Part shown: positions 9,088-17,400 of the stretch, piece by piece
Numbering within the stretch: the stretch's first letter is position 1
Layout of the letters: the number at the start of each line of letters is the position of its first letter
Assembly: GCF_029894165.1 (NCBI RefSeq)
Contig: NZ_JARXXU010000001.1
Coordinates: forward strand, 372,001-436,000
Reading direction: 5' to 3'
From: Aurantimicrobium minutum
Lineage (GTDB): Bacteria; Actinomycetota; Actinomycetes; Actinomycetales; Microbacteriaceae
DNA length: 64,000 nt
Notes under the pieces: model-generated
The model's input: only the letters and a program-made list of their open reading frames with translations
Told to the model about the DNA's origin: nothing
The model's database searches: none
Position numbers and translations under genes: made by a program

Positions 9088-10668
9088 TTAGCTTTCGAGA
9101 ACAGCCATGGCGGCGTTATGGCCACCTATGCCGGAAACGGCACCACCACGTCGAGCCCCCGAACCACAGAGCAAAATGCCAGGGTTCGCGGTTGCCACGC
9201 CCCAGCGAGCTGCGGGAGAGGAGAGGTCCTCATCGTCTTCGACCCAGGGCCAGGACAACAAACCGTGGAAGATATTTCCCCCGGTCATGCCGAGGGCATC
9301 CTCGAGATCGAGGGTGGTCTTTGTCTCGACGCATAGCTCACCGTTGCTATCGCGCATAAGCACGTCTTCGATGGGCTCGGCCAACACGCTGTTGAGGGAC
9401 CGTAAGACAGCAGCTTGGAGCTGTGCACGAACGTCGTCGTTGGTTTCTCTGGTGACCAAGGAATGGGGTGCATGGATTCCAAAGACGGTCAGTGTGTGTG
9501 CACCAGAGGCGCGCAGGTCAGGCCCCAAAATGCTGGGGTCACTGAGGGAGTGGCAGTAAATCTCACAGGGCAGAGTGGAAGGTATGCGTCCGGAGGACGC
9601 TTCGTCGAACGCTGTCTGCAACTGACTATAGGTCTCATTGATGTGGAACGTTCCGCCGAAAGCTTGTTCCGGGGTGACGGTGCTGTCTGCCAGTTTCGGC
9701 AGACGCTTCAGGAGCAAGTTCACCTTGACTTGTGCACCCTCGGGACGCACGGAAGGTTCCGGGTTTTCTCCGAGAAGCTCAGCAAGAACCCACGGGGACA
9801 CGTTGGCCAAAACCCAGGTTCCCGAAACCTCGTGTGCTGTTCCCTCGTGGCTATAGAACACCTGTGTTGGCCCACCCGAATGTTCGGCGGGAACAAGTGC
9901 GGTCACCTCAGCTTCGGTGAGTAACCCCGCACCAGCCTCACGGGCAGCTCGGGCCATCTCACCCGTGACAGCACCCATTCCGCCTACAGGGACATCCCAG
10001 TCCCCGGTGGCGCCACCAATCACGTGATACAAGAAACAGCGGTTCTGGTCCAAGCTCTCATCGTGAGATGCCGAGAACGTTCCGATGATGCCATCGGTGA
10101 AAGCAACACCGCGGGCAATCTCGCCTGTGATGTCTCGCTCAATGACCTCACCCAGGGGGCGCTCAATGAACTCATCCCAGGCAGTGTCATCGCCGACGAG
10201 CTTCTTCGCTTCCGAGCGTGTCACCAGAGGTTCGGTCACAGAGGGCCAGAGGGCCTGAGCCAGAGTGATGGTCTTGGCATAGAACTTCTCGAAACCGGCG
10301 GCATCTGCTGCTTCCCCGATTCGCGAGAACGAGGACGCCGTTGCGGCAGCATCCTGATTGTCCACGAGCAGACCGAGCTCGGGGTTGCCAGGAAGAGGAG
10401 TGTAGGAGGAGTAGCGACGACGGATCAGTTTCACGTCGAGCCCCAGGTCAGAAATGATCTTCTGCGGCAGCAGACTCACGAGGTAGCTATAGCGAGACAG
10501 GCGTGCGTCAACTCCGTCGAACGCCTGGGCAGAGATGGCAGCGCCACCGAGGTGATCACTGCGTTCCAGCACGAGAACAGAACGTCCCGTCTGTGCAAGG
10601 TAGGCGGCAGCGGTGAGGCCGTTGTGACCTCCACCGACGATGACAACGTCGTAGTGAGAGTTACTCAT
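9088..10668 (-). CDS. FAD-dependent oxidoreductase, phytoene desaturase/PYROXD2-like
   Basis: 526 residues. The N-terminal dinucleotide fold is clear: VVIVGGGHNGLTAAAYLA at 8-25, then LVLERSDHLGGAA with the ribose-binding glutamate. The C-terminal FAD segment is ILLCGSGARRGGAVSGIGG. This is the CrtI-like branch of actinobacterial amine-oxidase/phytoene-desaturase proteins, often misnamed carotenoid enzymes. No carotenoid genes are nearby, so I do not assign a carotenoid step. Start is fixed by TAGGCT ending 6 nt upstream. Confidence 0.82.
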   Translation of the reverse strand: MSNSHYDVVIVGGGHNGLTAAAYLAQTGRSVLVLERSDHLGGAAISAQAFDGVDARLSRYSYLVSLLPQKIISDLGLDVKLIRRRYSSYTPLPGNPELGLLVDNQDAAATASSFSRIGEAADAAGFEKFYAKTITLAQALWPSVTEPLVTRSEAKKLVGDDTAWDEFIERPLGEVIERDITGEIARGVAFTDGIIGTFSASHDESLDQNRCFLYHVIGGATGDWDVPVGGMGAVTGEMARAAREAGAGLLTEAEVTALVPAEHSGGPTQVFYSHEGTAHEVSGTWVLANVSPWVLAELLGENPEPSVRPEGAQVKVNLLLKRLPKLADSTVTPEQAFGGTFHINETYSQLQTAFDEASSGRIPSTLPCEIYCHSLSDPSILGPDLRASGAHTLTVFGIHAPHSLVTRETNDDVRAQLQAAVLRSLNSVLAEPIEDVLMRDSNGELCVETKTTLDLEDALGMTGGNIFHGLLSWPWVEDDEDLSSPAARWGVATANPGILLCGSGARRGGAVSGIGGHNAAMAVLES

Positions 10669-10680
10669 ACGCCCAGCCTA
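10669..10680 (-). promoter_or_regulatory. Leaderless promoter of the flavoprotein-LysE operon
   Basis: TAGGCT (plus 10675-10680), 6-nt spacer, ATG, on the minus strand. Confidence 0.55.
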
Positions 10681-10701
10681 GCTGGGCGAAAACAGCACCG
10701 A

Positions 10702-11133
10702 CTATTGTCGATAAATCAACCTCGACATCACGATGCTGGTGCGCGTGTGATCCACGTTCGGCGCATTGCGCACGGCCTCGAGGGCATCTTCCAAACTGGC
10801 AATATTGTGGCTGCGCATATGCACGATAGCGTCGGCACTGCCCGAGACTGTTCCTGCGTCAATGACATCGGGAACACCTTCGAGGAGGCGGCGAAGTTCA
10901 TCTGGTGCCACGGTGCCTCGGCAGAACAACTCGACATAGGCTTCAGTCTCGAGACCCTCCACGGAAGGGTCTACGTGGATGGTGAATCCGCGAATCACGC
11001 CGTCTGCAACGAGGCGGTCTACTCGTCGTTTCACCGCAGAAGCAGAGAGCCCAATCAGCCCGCCAATGTCTCCATACGAGGCACGGGAATTCTGACGCAG
11101 CTGATCGATGATGCGACGGTCCAAGTTGTCCAT
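10702..11133 (-). CDS. Lrp/AsnC-family transcriptional regulator
   Basis: 143 residues: an N-terminal AsnC-type helix-turn-helix (LDRRIIDQLRQNSRASYGDIGGLIGLSASAVKRRVDRL) and a RAM/effector domain from about residue 65. Such proteins sense amino acids or similar ligands as dimers or octamers. It is transcribed towards the flavoprotein-LysE operon and divergently from murT across only 24 bp. The likely targets by position are itself, the flavoprotein/LysE pair and perhaps the 2-oxoacid dehydrogenase operon. Confidence 0.92.
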   Translation of the reverse strand: MDNLDRRIIDQLRQNSRASYGDIGGLIGLSASAVKRRVDRLVADGVIRGFTIHVDPSVEGLETEAYVELFCRGTVAPDELRRLLEGVPDVIDAGTVSGSADAIVHMRSHNIASLEDALEAVRNAPNVDHTRTSIVMSRLIYRQ

Positions 11134-11157
11134 GACATGAGCTTATAAAGTGGAGAC
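11134..11157. promoter_or_regulatory. 24-bp bidirectional leaderless promoter (lrp-type gene / murT)
   Basis: Reads, on the plus strand, 6-nt spacer, AGCTTA (TAAGCT on minus), TAAAGT, 6-nt spacer. The spacers touch the two start codons (ATG at 11133, GTG at 11158). Both -35 regions must lie inside the opposite gene. Confidence 0.65.
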
Positions 11158-12441
11158 GTGAATACGCCCCTGCGAACCCGTTTGGCGATTTCTGCGGGCA
11201 AGCTCGCAGCCGCCACGTCGAGGCTTGCTGGGCGCGGCGAGGGCATGATTATCGGCGGCAAGGTCGCGCTCGCCGTCTCGCCCCACGCACTTCGCGATCT
11301 GGCACAGGGGAGAGTCGCTGCACTCGTTTCAGCGACCAATGGCAAGACCTCCACGACGCGGTTACTGGCTACTGCTCTGAGTCAGAGCGGTCCTGTTGCG
11401 TCCCCCACCACCGGCGCCAACATGACCGAGGGCGCGGTGTGGGCATTGGCTACTGGCGAACCTGGGGCGCAGGCCGTTCTCGAAGTTGATGAAGCGTATT
11501 TACCCCGCATTGTGAGGGAGACACAGCCGAAGGTTGTGCTTCTGGCCAACCTCAGTCGTGACCAGCTAGACCGCATGAGTGAAGTGGCCATGCTGGCGCG
11601 CAAGTGGCGCGCCATGATTGCCGAAAACCCTGACGTGCTCATCATTGCGAATGCGGATGACCCCATCGTGGCGTATGCCGCCGAGAAAGCGACCAAAATC
11701 GTGTGGGTTGCGGCCGGTCAAGCGTGGACCGCGGACTCCTCGGTCTGCCCAGACTGCGGCACGCTGCTGAGCCGTGATGAGAAAACCTGGAGCTGCAGTG
11801 GCTGTGGCCGTTCGCGCCCGGAGCCTTCCTGGACATTTGAGTGGAGTGCGCAGCAGGGCAACACCTATGCCCGGGCCGTAGCTCCCGATGGCCAAAGCTT
11901 TGACCTTTCCCATCTCGGTTTGCCTGGCCGCTTTAATGCCTCGAATGCAACTATGGCCTTGGCGGCCTGCAGCGAGCTGGGACAGGATCTGCCCACCGCC
12001 CTGGAATTGATGAACACAGTTTCTGCGGTGTCCGGTCGCTTCGCAACCGTTCAGGCAGGCGCCCTCACGGTGAGATTGCTCTTGGCGAAGAACCCTGCCG
12101 GCTGGAGTGAGCTTCTCGACATCATGCCGCCGGCACCGACCCCGGTCATTGTGATGATCAACGCCAACCATGCCGATGGCCGTGATCCGTCGTGGCTGTG
12201 GGATGTTCCGTTTGAACGTCTGGCAGGTCGCACGGTGATCGCATCCGGCAATCGCCGCCGCGATCTGGCCGTGCGTCTCTTGCATGCCGGTGTTGATGCA
12301 CACGTGATCGAAGACCCTTTTGCACCGAACGCAGATCTTCCGGACAGTGTTCGAGCACTCGAGGTCATTGACTGTGCGGCGACCTATACGGCATTTCAGA
12401 AGATTCGTGTGGCAGCTCTCGATGGGGAGGTGGACGCATGA
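11158..12441 (+). CDS. murT: Lipid II isoglutaminyl synthase, MurT subunit
   Basis: MurT with GatD amidates the D-glutamate of lipid II to D-isoglutamine, using glutamine and ATP on the inner face of the membrane. 427 residues: a Mur-ligase P-loop ATNGKTSTT (59-67), NLSRDQLDRM (131-140), a Cys4 zinc ribbon (C197, C200, C213, C216) typical of MurT, and the C-terminal DUF1727 domain with MINANHADGRDPSWLWD. GTG start with TAAAGT 6 nt upstream. The stop overlaps the gatD start. Confidence 0.95.
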   Translation: MNTPLRTRLAISAGKLAAATSRLAGRGEGMIIGGKVALAVSPHALRDLAQGRVAALVSATNGKTSTTRLLATALSQSGPVASPTTGANMTEGAVWALATGEPGAQAVLEVDEAYLPRIVRETQPKVVLLANLSRDQLDRMSEVAMLARKWRAMIAENPDVLIIANADDPIVAYAAEKATKIVWVAAGQAWTADSSVCPDCGTLLSRDEKTWSCSGCGRSRPEPSWTFEWSAQQGNTYARAVAPDGQSFDLSHLGLPGRFNASNATMALAACSELGQDLPTALELMNTVSAVSGRFATVQAGALTVRLLLAKNPAGWSELLDIMPPAPTPVIVMINANHADGRDPSWLWDVPFERLAGRTVIASGNRRRDLAVRLLHAGVDAHVIEDPFAPNADLPDSVRALEVIDCAATYTAFQKIRVAALDGEVDA

Positions 12442-13151
12442 GTGTGAAGATTGCGTCTATCTACCCCACGTTGCTGGGCACCTATGGTGACGGCGGTAAC
12501 GTCGCAGCGCTGACACACCTGGCCACCCTGCACGGCATTGCCGTAGAGGTGACCGAGGTGTCCCCTGGCCACACCGTCCCGCACGATGCAGATATTTATG
12601 TTCTTGGTGGCGGTGAAGACACTGCACAATCAGCAGCGGCCGCTGCCCTGCATGCCAGCGGGGCGCTCGCAGAGGGCGTCAAGAATGGTGCGTCGGTGCT
12701 GGCTATTTGTGCCGGGTATCAGATTCTGGGTCACACCTTCCTGGACGCAGAGGGCAAGCCTTCGGCTGGTCTTGCACTGCTGGATGTCACCACGGACCGC
12801 TTGGATACACGTGCCGTGGGTGAGCTTCTGGCTCAGCCCAGTGAGTTCGCGCCAGCCGGTCTGACGGAGGTGTTCACCGGTTACGAAAACCACGGCGGTC
12901 ACACGCATCTCGGCCCTGACGCGAAGCCCCTGGCAACCGTGACGCATGGTGTGGGCAATGGGGATGGCACCGAAGGTGCGATTAGTGGCCGGGTCATCGG
13001 CACCTATTTGCACGGTCCGTGCCTGGTGCGAAACCCACGCATTGCCGAGCGCCTTTTGGGGTGGGCAGTTGGCCGAGATCTGGATCACATCGTGGAAGCG
13101 GAAGTCGAAGCTTTACGTCAGGAACGCCTCGACTTTGTGACCAAGAAATAG
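12438..13151 (+). CDS. gatD: Lipid II isoglutaminyl synthase, glutaminase subunit GatD
   Basis: A class I glutamine amidotransferase of the CobB/CobQ type, 237 residues. The nucleophile is Cys91 in AICAGYQILG, and His192 in TYLHGP completes the dyad seen in GatD. It feeds ammonia to MurT. The ATG overlaps the murT stop by 4 nt, as is usual for this pair. Confidence 0.95.
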   Translation: MSVKIASIYPTLLGTYGDGGNVAALTHLATLHGIAVEVTEVSPGHTVPHDADIYVLGGGEDTAQSAAAAALHASGALAEGVKNGASVLAICAGYQILGHTFLDAEGKPSAGLALLDVTTDRLDTRAVGELLAQPSEFAPAGLTEVFTGYENHGGHTHLGPDAKPLATVTHGVGNGDGTEGAISGRVIGTYLHGPCLVRNPRIAERLLGWAVGRDLDHIVEAEVEALRQERLDFVTKK

Positions 13152-13161
13152 GATTGCACTC

Positions 13162-14637
13162 ATGAGCACCGTCATCGCCGACAAGCCCGACAAGCCCGAG
13201 AAATTATTCTTCGGTCAGCCCCGCCAACTCACGACCATTTTTGGCGTGGAGATGTGGGAACGGTTCTCTTTCTACGGCATGCAGGGCATCCTGCTGCTGT
13301 ACATGTTCTACCCCGTCAGCGAGGGCGGACTGGGAATCGACGTCAAGGTCGCCACGGGCATCGTCGGCGCCTATGGCGGTGGTGTCTATTTGGCCACCAT
13401 TCTGGGTGCCTGGCTCGCGGACCGCATGTTTGGCAGCGAACGCGTGCTGTTCTATGCCGCCGTCATGGTCATGTTTGGTCACATCGCGCTGGCCGTGTTG
13501 CCTGCGTATGCGGGGCTGACCGTCGGTCTGATTCTGATTGCTATTGGTGCCGGCGGCGTTAAGGCCAATGCGACAAGCATTGTGGGCCAGCTCTATGCCC
13601 CGGGTGATGTCCGTCGTGATGCCGGTTTCTCGCTCTACTACTTGGGTATCAACCTGGGTGCGTTTGTGGGTCCGTTGGCCACCGGTTTCTTGCAGACCAC
13701 CTATGGCTTCCACTGGGGCTTCGGATTAGCCGCGGTCGGTATGGCTGCTGGTTTGATCCAGTACACCTTCGGTCGCCGTCGCCTCCCACCACAAACCCGC
13801 GTTGTTCCTAACCCGCTGCCCAGCTCGAAGAAGTGGCTGGTCTGGGTTCTTGCCGCTGCGGGCGCAGCAGTCATCGCCCTCTTGGTTCTCTCTGGCGTCA
13901 TCACGAGTAGCAACCTTGCCACCGTCATCATCATCGTCACTGCGGGTGCGGCGATTGCCTACTTCATCGTGATTTTGGGCAGCAAGCTCATTACCCCCAT
14001 CGAACGCAACCGCGTGCTGGCCTTCATTCCACTGTTCATAGCCTGCGCTGCCTTCTGGTCTCTTTATCAGCAGCAGTTCACCGTGGTGACGATTTTTGCC
14101 AATGACCAGCTGGATCTGAACATCTTTGGCTGGACCATGCCTGTGTCTTGGGTTCAGTCCATTAATCCCATTTTCATTTTGGCTCTCTCCGGGATCTTTG
14201 CTGCACTGTGGACCAAGTGGGGCACAAAGCAGCCCAGTACACCCGTGAAGATGGGCCTCGGAACCATCGTGATGGGTCTGGCCTTCCTCATGTTCCTCAG
14301 CGTCTACAACGCTGCTCCTCACACCGCACCTCTGCTCATGCTGGTGGGAATTCTGTTTGTGTTCACCATCGCGGAACTTCTTATTTCACCCGTCAGCCTC
14401 TCGGTGAGCACCAAGCTGGCACCCACCGCGTTCCGTACTCAGATGGTGGCGCTGCTGTTTCTCTCCAGCGCCTTGGGCACGGCCATGTCGGGCCAGCTTG
14501 CCGGTCTCTATGACGAGAAGCACCCCGAGTTGAACTTGGACTACTTCCTTTACTCCGGCCTGGCTGCTATCGCCCTCGGTGTCGTTCTGCTCCTGATTCG
14601 CAAGTGGGTTCTCAAGCTCATGGAAGGCGTGCGCTAA
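13162..14637 (+). CDS. POT/PTR-family proton-dependent oligopeptide transporter
   Basis: 491 residues with about 14 spans. The family signature EMWERFSFYGM is near residues 28-38 and a second one, GGGVKANATSIVGQLY-like (GAGGVKANATSIVGQLY), is near 130-147. It imports di- and tripeptides with protons. It follows gatD by 10 nt with a usable AGGA ribosome binding site, so it may belong to the murT operon; peptide uptake beside wall-peptide modification is suggestive but unproven. Its stop overlaps the next start (TAATG). Confidence 0.92.
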   Translation: MSTVIADKPDKPEKLFFGQPRQLTTIFGVEMWERFSFYGMQGILLLYMFYPVSEGGLGIDVKVATGIVGAYGGGVYLATILGAWLADRMFGSERVLFYAAVMVMFGHIALAVLPAYAGLTVGLILIAIGAGGVKANATSIVGQLYAPGDVRRDAGFSLYYLGINLGAFVGPLATGFLQTTYGFHWGFGLAAVGMAAGLIQYTFGRRRLPPQTRVVPNPLPSSKKWLVWVLAAAGAAVIALLVLSGVITSSNLATVIIIVTAGAAIAYFIVILGSKLITPIERNRVLAFIPLFIACAAFWSLYQQQFTVVTIFANDQLDLNIFGWTMPVSWVQSINPIFILALSGIFAALWTKWGTKQPSTPVKMGLGTIVMGLAFLMFLSVYNAAPHTAPLLMLVGILFVFTIAELLISPVSLSVSTKLAPTAFRTQMVALLFLSSALGTAMSGQLAGLYDEKHPELNLDYFLYSGLAAIALGVVLLLIRKWVLKLMEGVR

Positions 14638-15482
14638 TGATCACCTCTGAATTCACAGATGCCCATGGCGTCGTCATTACCTATGACGTGTATTCGATTC
14701 CAACCCCCCGGGCAGTCGTCCAGATCATGCATGGATTGGGTGATCACGCAGGACGTTATACCCACGTTGCTGCAGCACTGAACTCTGCGGGTTATTCCGT
14801 CTATGCGCCTGACCAACGCGGGCATGGTCGCACCGGCGTGCGGCAGTTCGGCGGGGACCTGTCCAAGCTTGGCAAGCTCGGTCCGGGTGGTCTGCGCGCC
14901 GCTGTGGCGGACTTCACACAGATGACGAACATCATCCGTGACGAGAACCCGGGTGTGCCCATCGTTCTCCTCGGCCACAGCATGGGTTCTCTGATGGGCC
15001 AGATACTGATCAACGAGCATGCCGCAGACTATGCCGCCGTGGTGTTCTCAGGTTCTGCCTATCGCCAGCCCGGTTCAATGAATGCCGGCAAGCTGAACAA
15101 GAACTTTGATGCGCCTGGCTGCACCGGGCACGAGTGGCTGAGCCGAGACCCTGCGGTCTGGACTTCCTTCAAGGAGGATCTCTGGACCTTTGAAGCGGAC
15201 ACCCTCAAGCTTTATGGCCTCGCCGATGGCTTACGCCTGTTCGGCAAGCCTTCTCCTCACATGGCACAGGTTCCCCTGCTGCTCATCGTGGGTGAAGACG
15301 ACCCACTCGGTGGCAAGCCCAGCAACATCAAGCTTGCCGAGAGTTACATCGAGCGTGCAGGACAGGCAGATGTGACCGTGGGAATCTATCCCGAGGCCCG
15401 TCACGAAATCTTTAACGAGACCAATAAAGAACAGGTCATCGACGACATGATCTCGTGGATCTCTGAACGGAACGCCGACTAA
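14637..15482 (+). CDS. Alpha/beta hydrolase, monoacylglycerol lipase-like
   Basis: 281 residues of the serine aminopeptidase S33/monoglyceride lipase type: oxyanion HG (32-33) in MHGLGDHAGRY, Ser115 in LLGHSMGSLM, acid in GEDDPLGG, and His in EARHEIFNE. Cytoplasmic by absence of signal. The ATG shares its first base with the stop of the transporter gene, so it is the last gene of that operon. An in-frame extension to 14604 exists but lies within the transporter gene and lacks support. It overlaps the convergent gene by 4 nt. Confidence 0.85.
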   Translation: MITSEFTDAHGVVITYDVYSIPTPRAVVQIMHGLGDHAGRYTHVAAALNSAGYSVYAPDQRGHGRTGVRQFGGDLSKLGKLGPGGLRAAVADFTQMTNIIRDENPGVPIVLLGHSMGSLMGQILINEHAADYAAVVFSGSAYRQPGSMNAGKLNKNFDAPGCTGHEWLSRDPAVWTSFKEDLWTFEADTLKLYGLADGLRLFGKPSPHMAQVPLLLIVGEDDPLGGKPSNIKLAESYIERAGQADVTVGIYPEARHEIFNETNKEQVIDDMISWISERNAD

Positions 15483-15805
15483 ATAACGCGGCAGGTGTTA
15501 CCGAGTTCGGCATCAACACCACCCGAGCGGGCATCGTCCACGTAGTCGGGGTGAAGCTCTAACCATTGGGTGACAAACCAGCAGCCTGACGTGACCTTCT
15601 TGGTTGTGGTGGCAATAATGTCGTCAATCGCGCGACGAACCAAGATGTTACCCAGGCCTTCACCCCGTCTCGCGGTGGAGATGTAGGTGCCGGTAATCAT
15701 GATGTCGTTCTCACGAGAGGTGTAGTGAGCAGCACCAATTTCTTCGCCGCCATCCAGAATGACGTATTGGTTACTTCCTGGTTGGTGCACCACTTCAATG
15801 CTCAT
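15479..15805 (-). CDS. Small GNAT-like N-acetyltransferase (GCN5-related, short form)
   Basis: 108 residues, the size of the short acetyltransferase family (Acetyltransf_CG/YjdJ type). The acetyl-CoA loop is visible as ISTARRGEGLGNILVRRAIDD, and the C-terminal VTSGCWFVTQWLELHPDY matches the family ending (C...W...HPDY). Substrate unknown. The ATG has TAGGCT ending 6 nt upstream. Divergent from the methyltransferase gene over 37 bp. Confidence 0.85.
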   Translation of the reverse strand: MSIEVVHQPGSNQYVILDGGEEIGAAHYTSRENDIMITGTYISTARRGEGLGNILVRRAIDDIIATTTKKVTSGCWFVTQWLELHPDYVDDARSGGVDAELGNTCRVI

Positions 15806-15842
15806 AGAACGAGCCTAGGACGATAACTGCGAGAATGGGCGA
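15806..15842. promoter_or_regulatory. 37-bp bidirectional leaderless promoter
   Basis: Order on the plus strand: 6-nt spacer, AGCCTA (TAGGCT on minus, 15812-15817), 13 nt, GAGAAT (15831-15836), 6-nt spacer, ATG at 15843. Confidence 0.5.
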
Positions 15843-16694
15843 ATGAGTTCTGTGAGCGGTCGCGTGATCGAGGGAAACAACCTCGAGGTTTTAGCGACCC
15901 TTCCGGATGCCACGGCCACGCTGATCTATATCGATCCGCCATTCAACACAGGCCGTGAGCAAAGCCGCAGCAAGGTCACTACTGTCCTTGCTGCCGATGA
16001 CTCCACCAAAGGCCTTGCCGGCTTTAAAGGCAAGAGCTACGAGCGCACCCGCAGTGACCTGATGAGTTACGACGACCGCTTCGATGACTATTGGGCATTC
16101 TTGGAGCCTCGCCTGCGCGAAGCGTGGCGTTTGCTCGCTGACGACGGAACGCTCTACCTCCACCTCGACTACCGCGAAGCTCACTACGCCAAGGTCATGC
16201 TTGATGCACTGTTTGGCCGGGAGTCGTTTATCAACGAACTCATCTGGGCTTATGACTATGGCGCGAAGGCGAAAGGTCGCTGGCCCGCCAAGCACGACAC
16301 CATCTTGGTTTATGTGAAGAACCCCAAGGGCTATTACTTCAACTCGGAAGAAGTAGACCGTGAGCCCTATATGGCACCGGGTCTGGTCACGCCAGAGAAG
16401 GCCGCCAAGGGCAAACTTCCCACCGACGTTTGGTGGCACACCATCGTCTCGCCCACGGGCAAAGAGAAGACCGGATATCCGACGCAGAAACCAGAAGGCA
16501 TTCTGCGCCGCATCATCCAGGCTTCCAGCCGCGAGGGGGACACCGTGATTGATTTCTTTGCCGGCAGTGGCACCACCGGTGCTGTTGCTGCATCATTGGG
16601 CCGTCACTTTATTTTGATTGATCAAAACCCTGAAGCGCTCGCCGTGATGCGCAAGCGTTTCGCCCCACTGGAGGGAGTTGTCCGCTTTGAGTAA
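15843..16694 (+). CDS. Orphan DNA methyltransferase (beta class, adenine-N6 or cytosine-N4)
   Basis: 283 residues. The catalytic motif IDPPFN lies at 30-35 and the AdoMet motif FAGSGTT at 239-245, i.e. catalytic first, AdoMet last: the beta-class order seen in type III Mod and CcrM-like enzymes. The target-recognition region lies between them. No restriction or specificity gene is adjacent, so it is a solitary methylase whose role could be regulatory. DPPF is compatible with either N6-adenine or N4-cytosine methylation. Possibly co-transcribed with the overlapping flavin-binding protein gene. Confidence 0.88.
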   Translation: MSSVSGRVIEGNNLEVLATLPDATATLIYIDPPFNTGREQSRSKVTTVLAADDSTKGLAGFKGKSYERTRSDLMSYDDRFDDYWAFLEPRLREAWRLLADDGTLYLHLDYREAHYAKVMLDALFGRESFINELIWAYDYGAKAKGRWPAKHDTILVYVKNPKGYYFNSEEVDREPYMAPGLVTPEKAAKGKLPTDVWWHTIVSPTGKEKTGYPTQKPEGILRRIIQASSREGDTVIDFFAGSGTTGAVAASLGRHFILIDQNPEALAVMRKRFAPLEGVVRFE

Positions 16695-17352
16695 CCACGA
16701 ACTACCCCGCACCGAAGAAACCCGCGTGAAGCGCCTGCCGGAGAAGCAGGTCTTTGATCGCGCGGCACTGAATGCATTGCTGGATGACGCCATCGTGGGT
16801 CACGTGGCCATCGTGCGGGACGGTAAGCCGCTCGTGCTCCCGGTGGGTATTGGTCGTGACGGAGATACTCTGCTTATTCATGGCTCCACCGGTTCGGGAC
16901 TGTTCCGCGAAATCGCAGACGGCAGACCGTTGACCATTGCAGTCACGCTGCTGGAGGGTCTGGTCTATGCCCGCTCTGCTTTTGAAAGCTCCATGCACTA
17001 TCGCTCTGCCGTGATTCAGGGCAGTGCAACCCTGGTTGAAGGGGAAGACAAGCTCACCGCGTTGGGGATCTTGACCAACCACATGATGCCGGGGCGCTGG
17101 GAAGAAGTTCGTGACACTACCAAGAAGGAACTGGCGGCCACGATGGTGTTGCGCGTCCCCCTGGATGTGGTGAGCGTGAAAATCAGCGACAAGCCTGTCG
17201 ATGAATTCGAGGACGACGGGGATGACCGTGCGATCTGGGCAGGAATCCTGCCACTGCGCACGGTTGCAGGTGCACCCATTCCTTCGGCCATGACCCCGGA
17301 AGGAACTCCGGTTTCTCCTTCGGTGATCGCTCAAACGATCAAGCTGGCTTAA
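16687..17352 (+). CDS. Pyridoxamine 5'-phosphate oxidase-like flavin-binding protein
   Basis: About 221 residues of the split-barrel PPOX/NimA-like group: residues 20-60 (ALLDDAIVGHVAIVRDGKPLVLPV) and the IHGSTGSGLFR loop followed by the ARSAFESSMHYRSAVIQGSA segment are typical. It binds FMN or F420-like cofactor; substrate unknown. No ATG or GTG is near the start; TTG at 16687 overlaps the methyltransferase stop, with GAGGGA about 10 nt before. TTG at 16678 is a longer alternative. Confidence 0.8.
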   Translation: MSNHELPRTEETRVKRLPEKQVFDRAALNALLDDAIVGHVAIVRDGKPLVLPVGIGRDGDTLLIHGSTGSGLFREIADGRPLTIAVTLLEGLVYARSAFESSMHYRSAVIQGSATLVEGEDKLTALGILTNHMMPGRWEEVRDTTKKELAATMVLRVPLDVVSVKISDKPVDEFEDDGDDRAIWAGILPLRTVAGAPIPSAMTPEGTPVSPSVIAQTIKLA

Positions 17353-17357
17353 CGCAT

Positions 17358-17381
17358 TCTGCCCCGGTGAACCGGGGCAGA
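17358..17381. terminator. Stem-loop between convergent genes
   Basis: Ten-bp stem TCTGCCCCGG with a TGAA loop and exact complement, between the 16687 gene and the DHA2 exporter. There is no clear T-run on either side, so efficiency is uncertain. Confidence 0.5.
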
Positions 17382-17400
17382 GATATTCACGCGGAGTGAA

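Noticed and set aside
9088-10668. Carotenoid biosynthesis gene
   Set aside because: Resembles phytoene desaturase only in the flavin folds; no crt genes are near and the clade is often misnamed.
10024-11148. Open frame on the plus strand opposite the flavoprotein and Lrp genes
   Set aside because: It runs through two well-supported genes and a promoter; no protein family resemblance.
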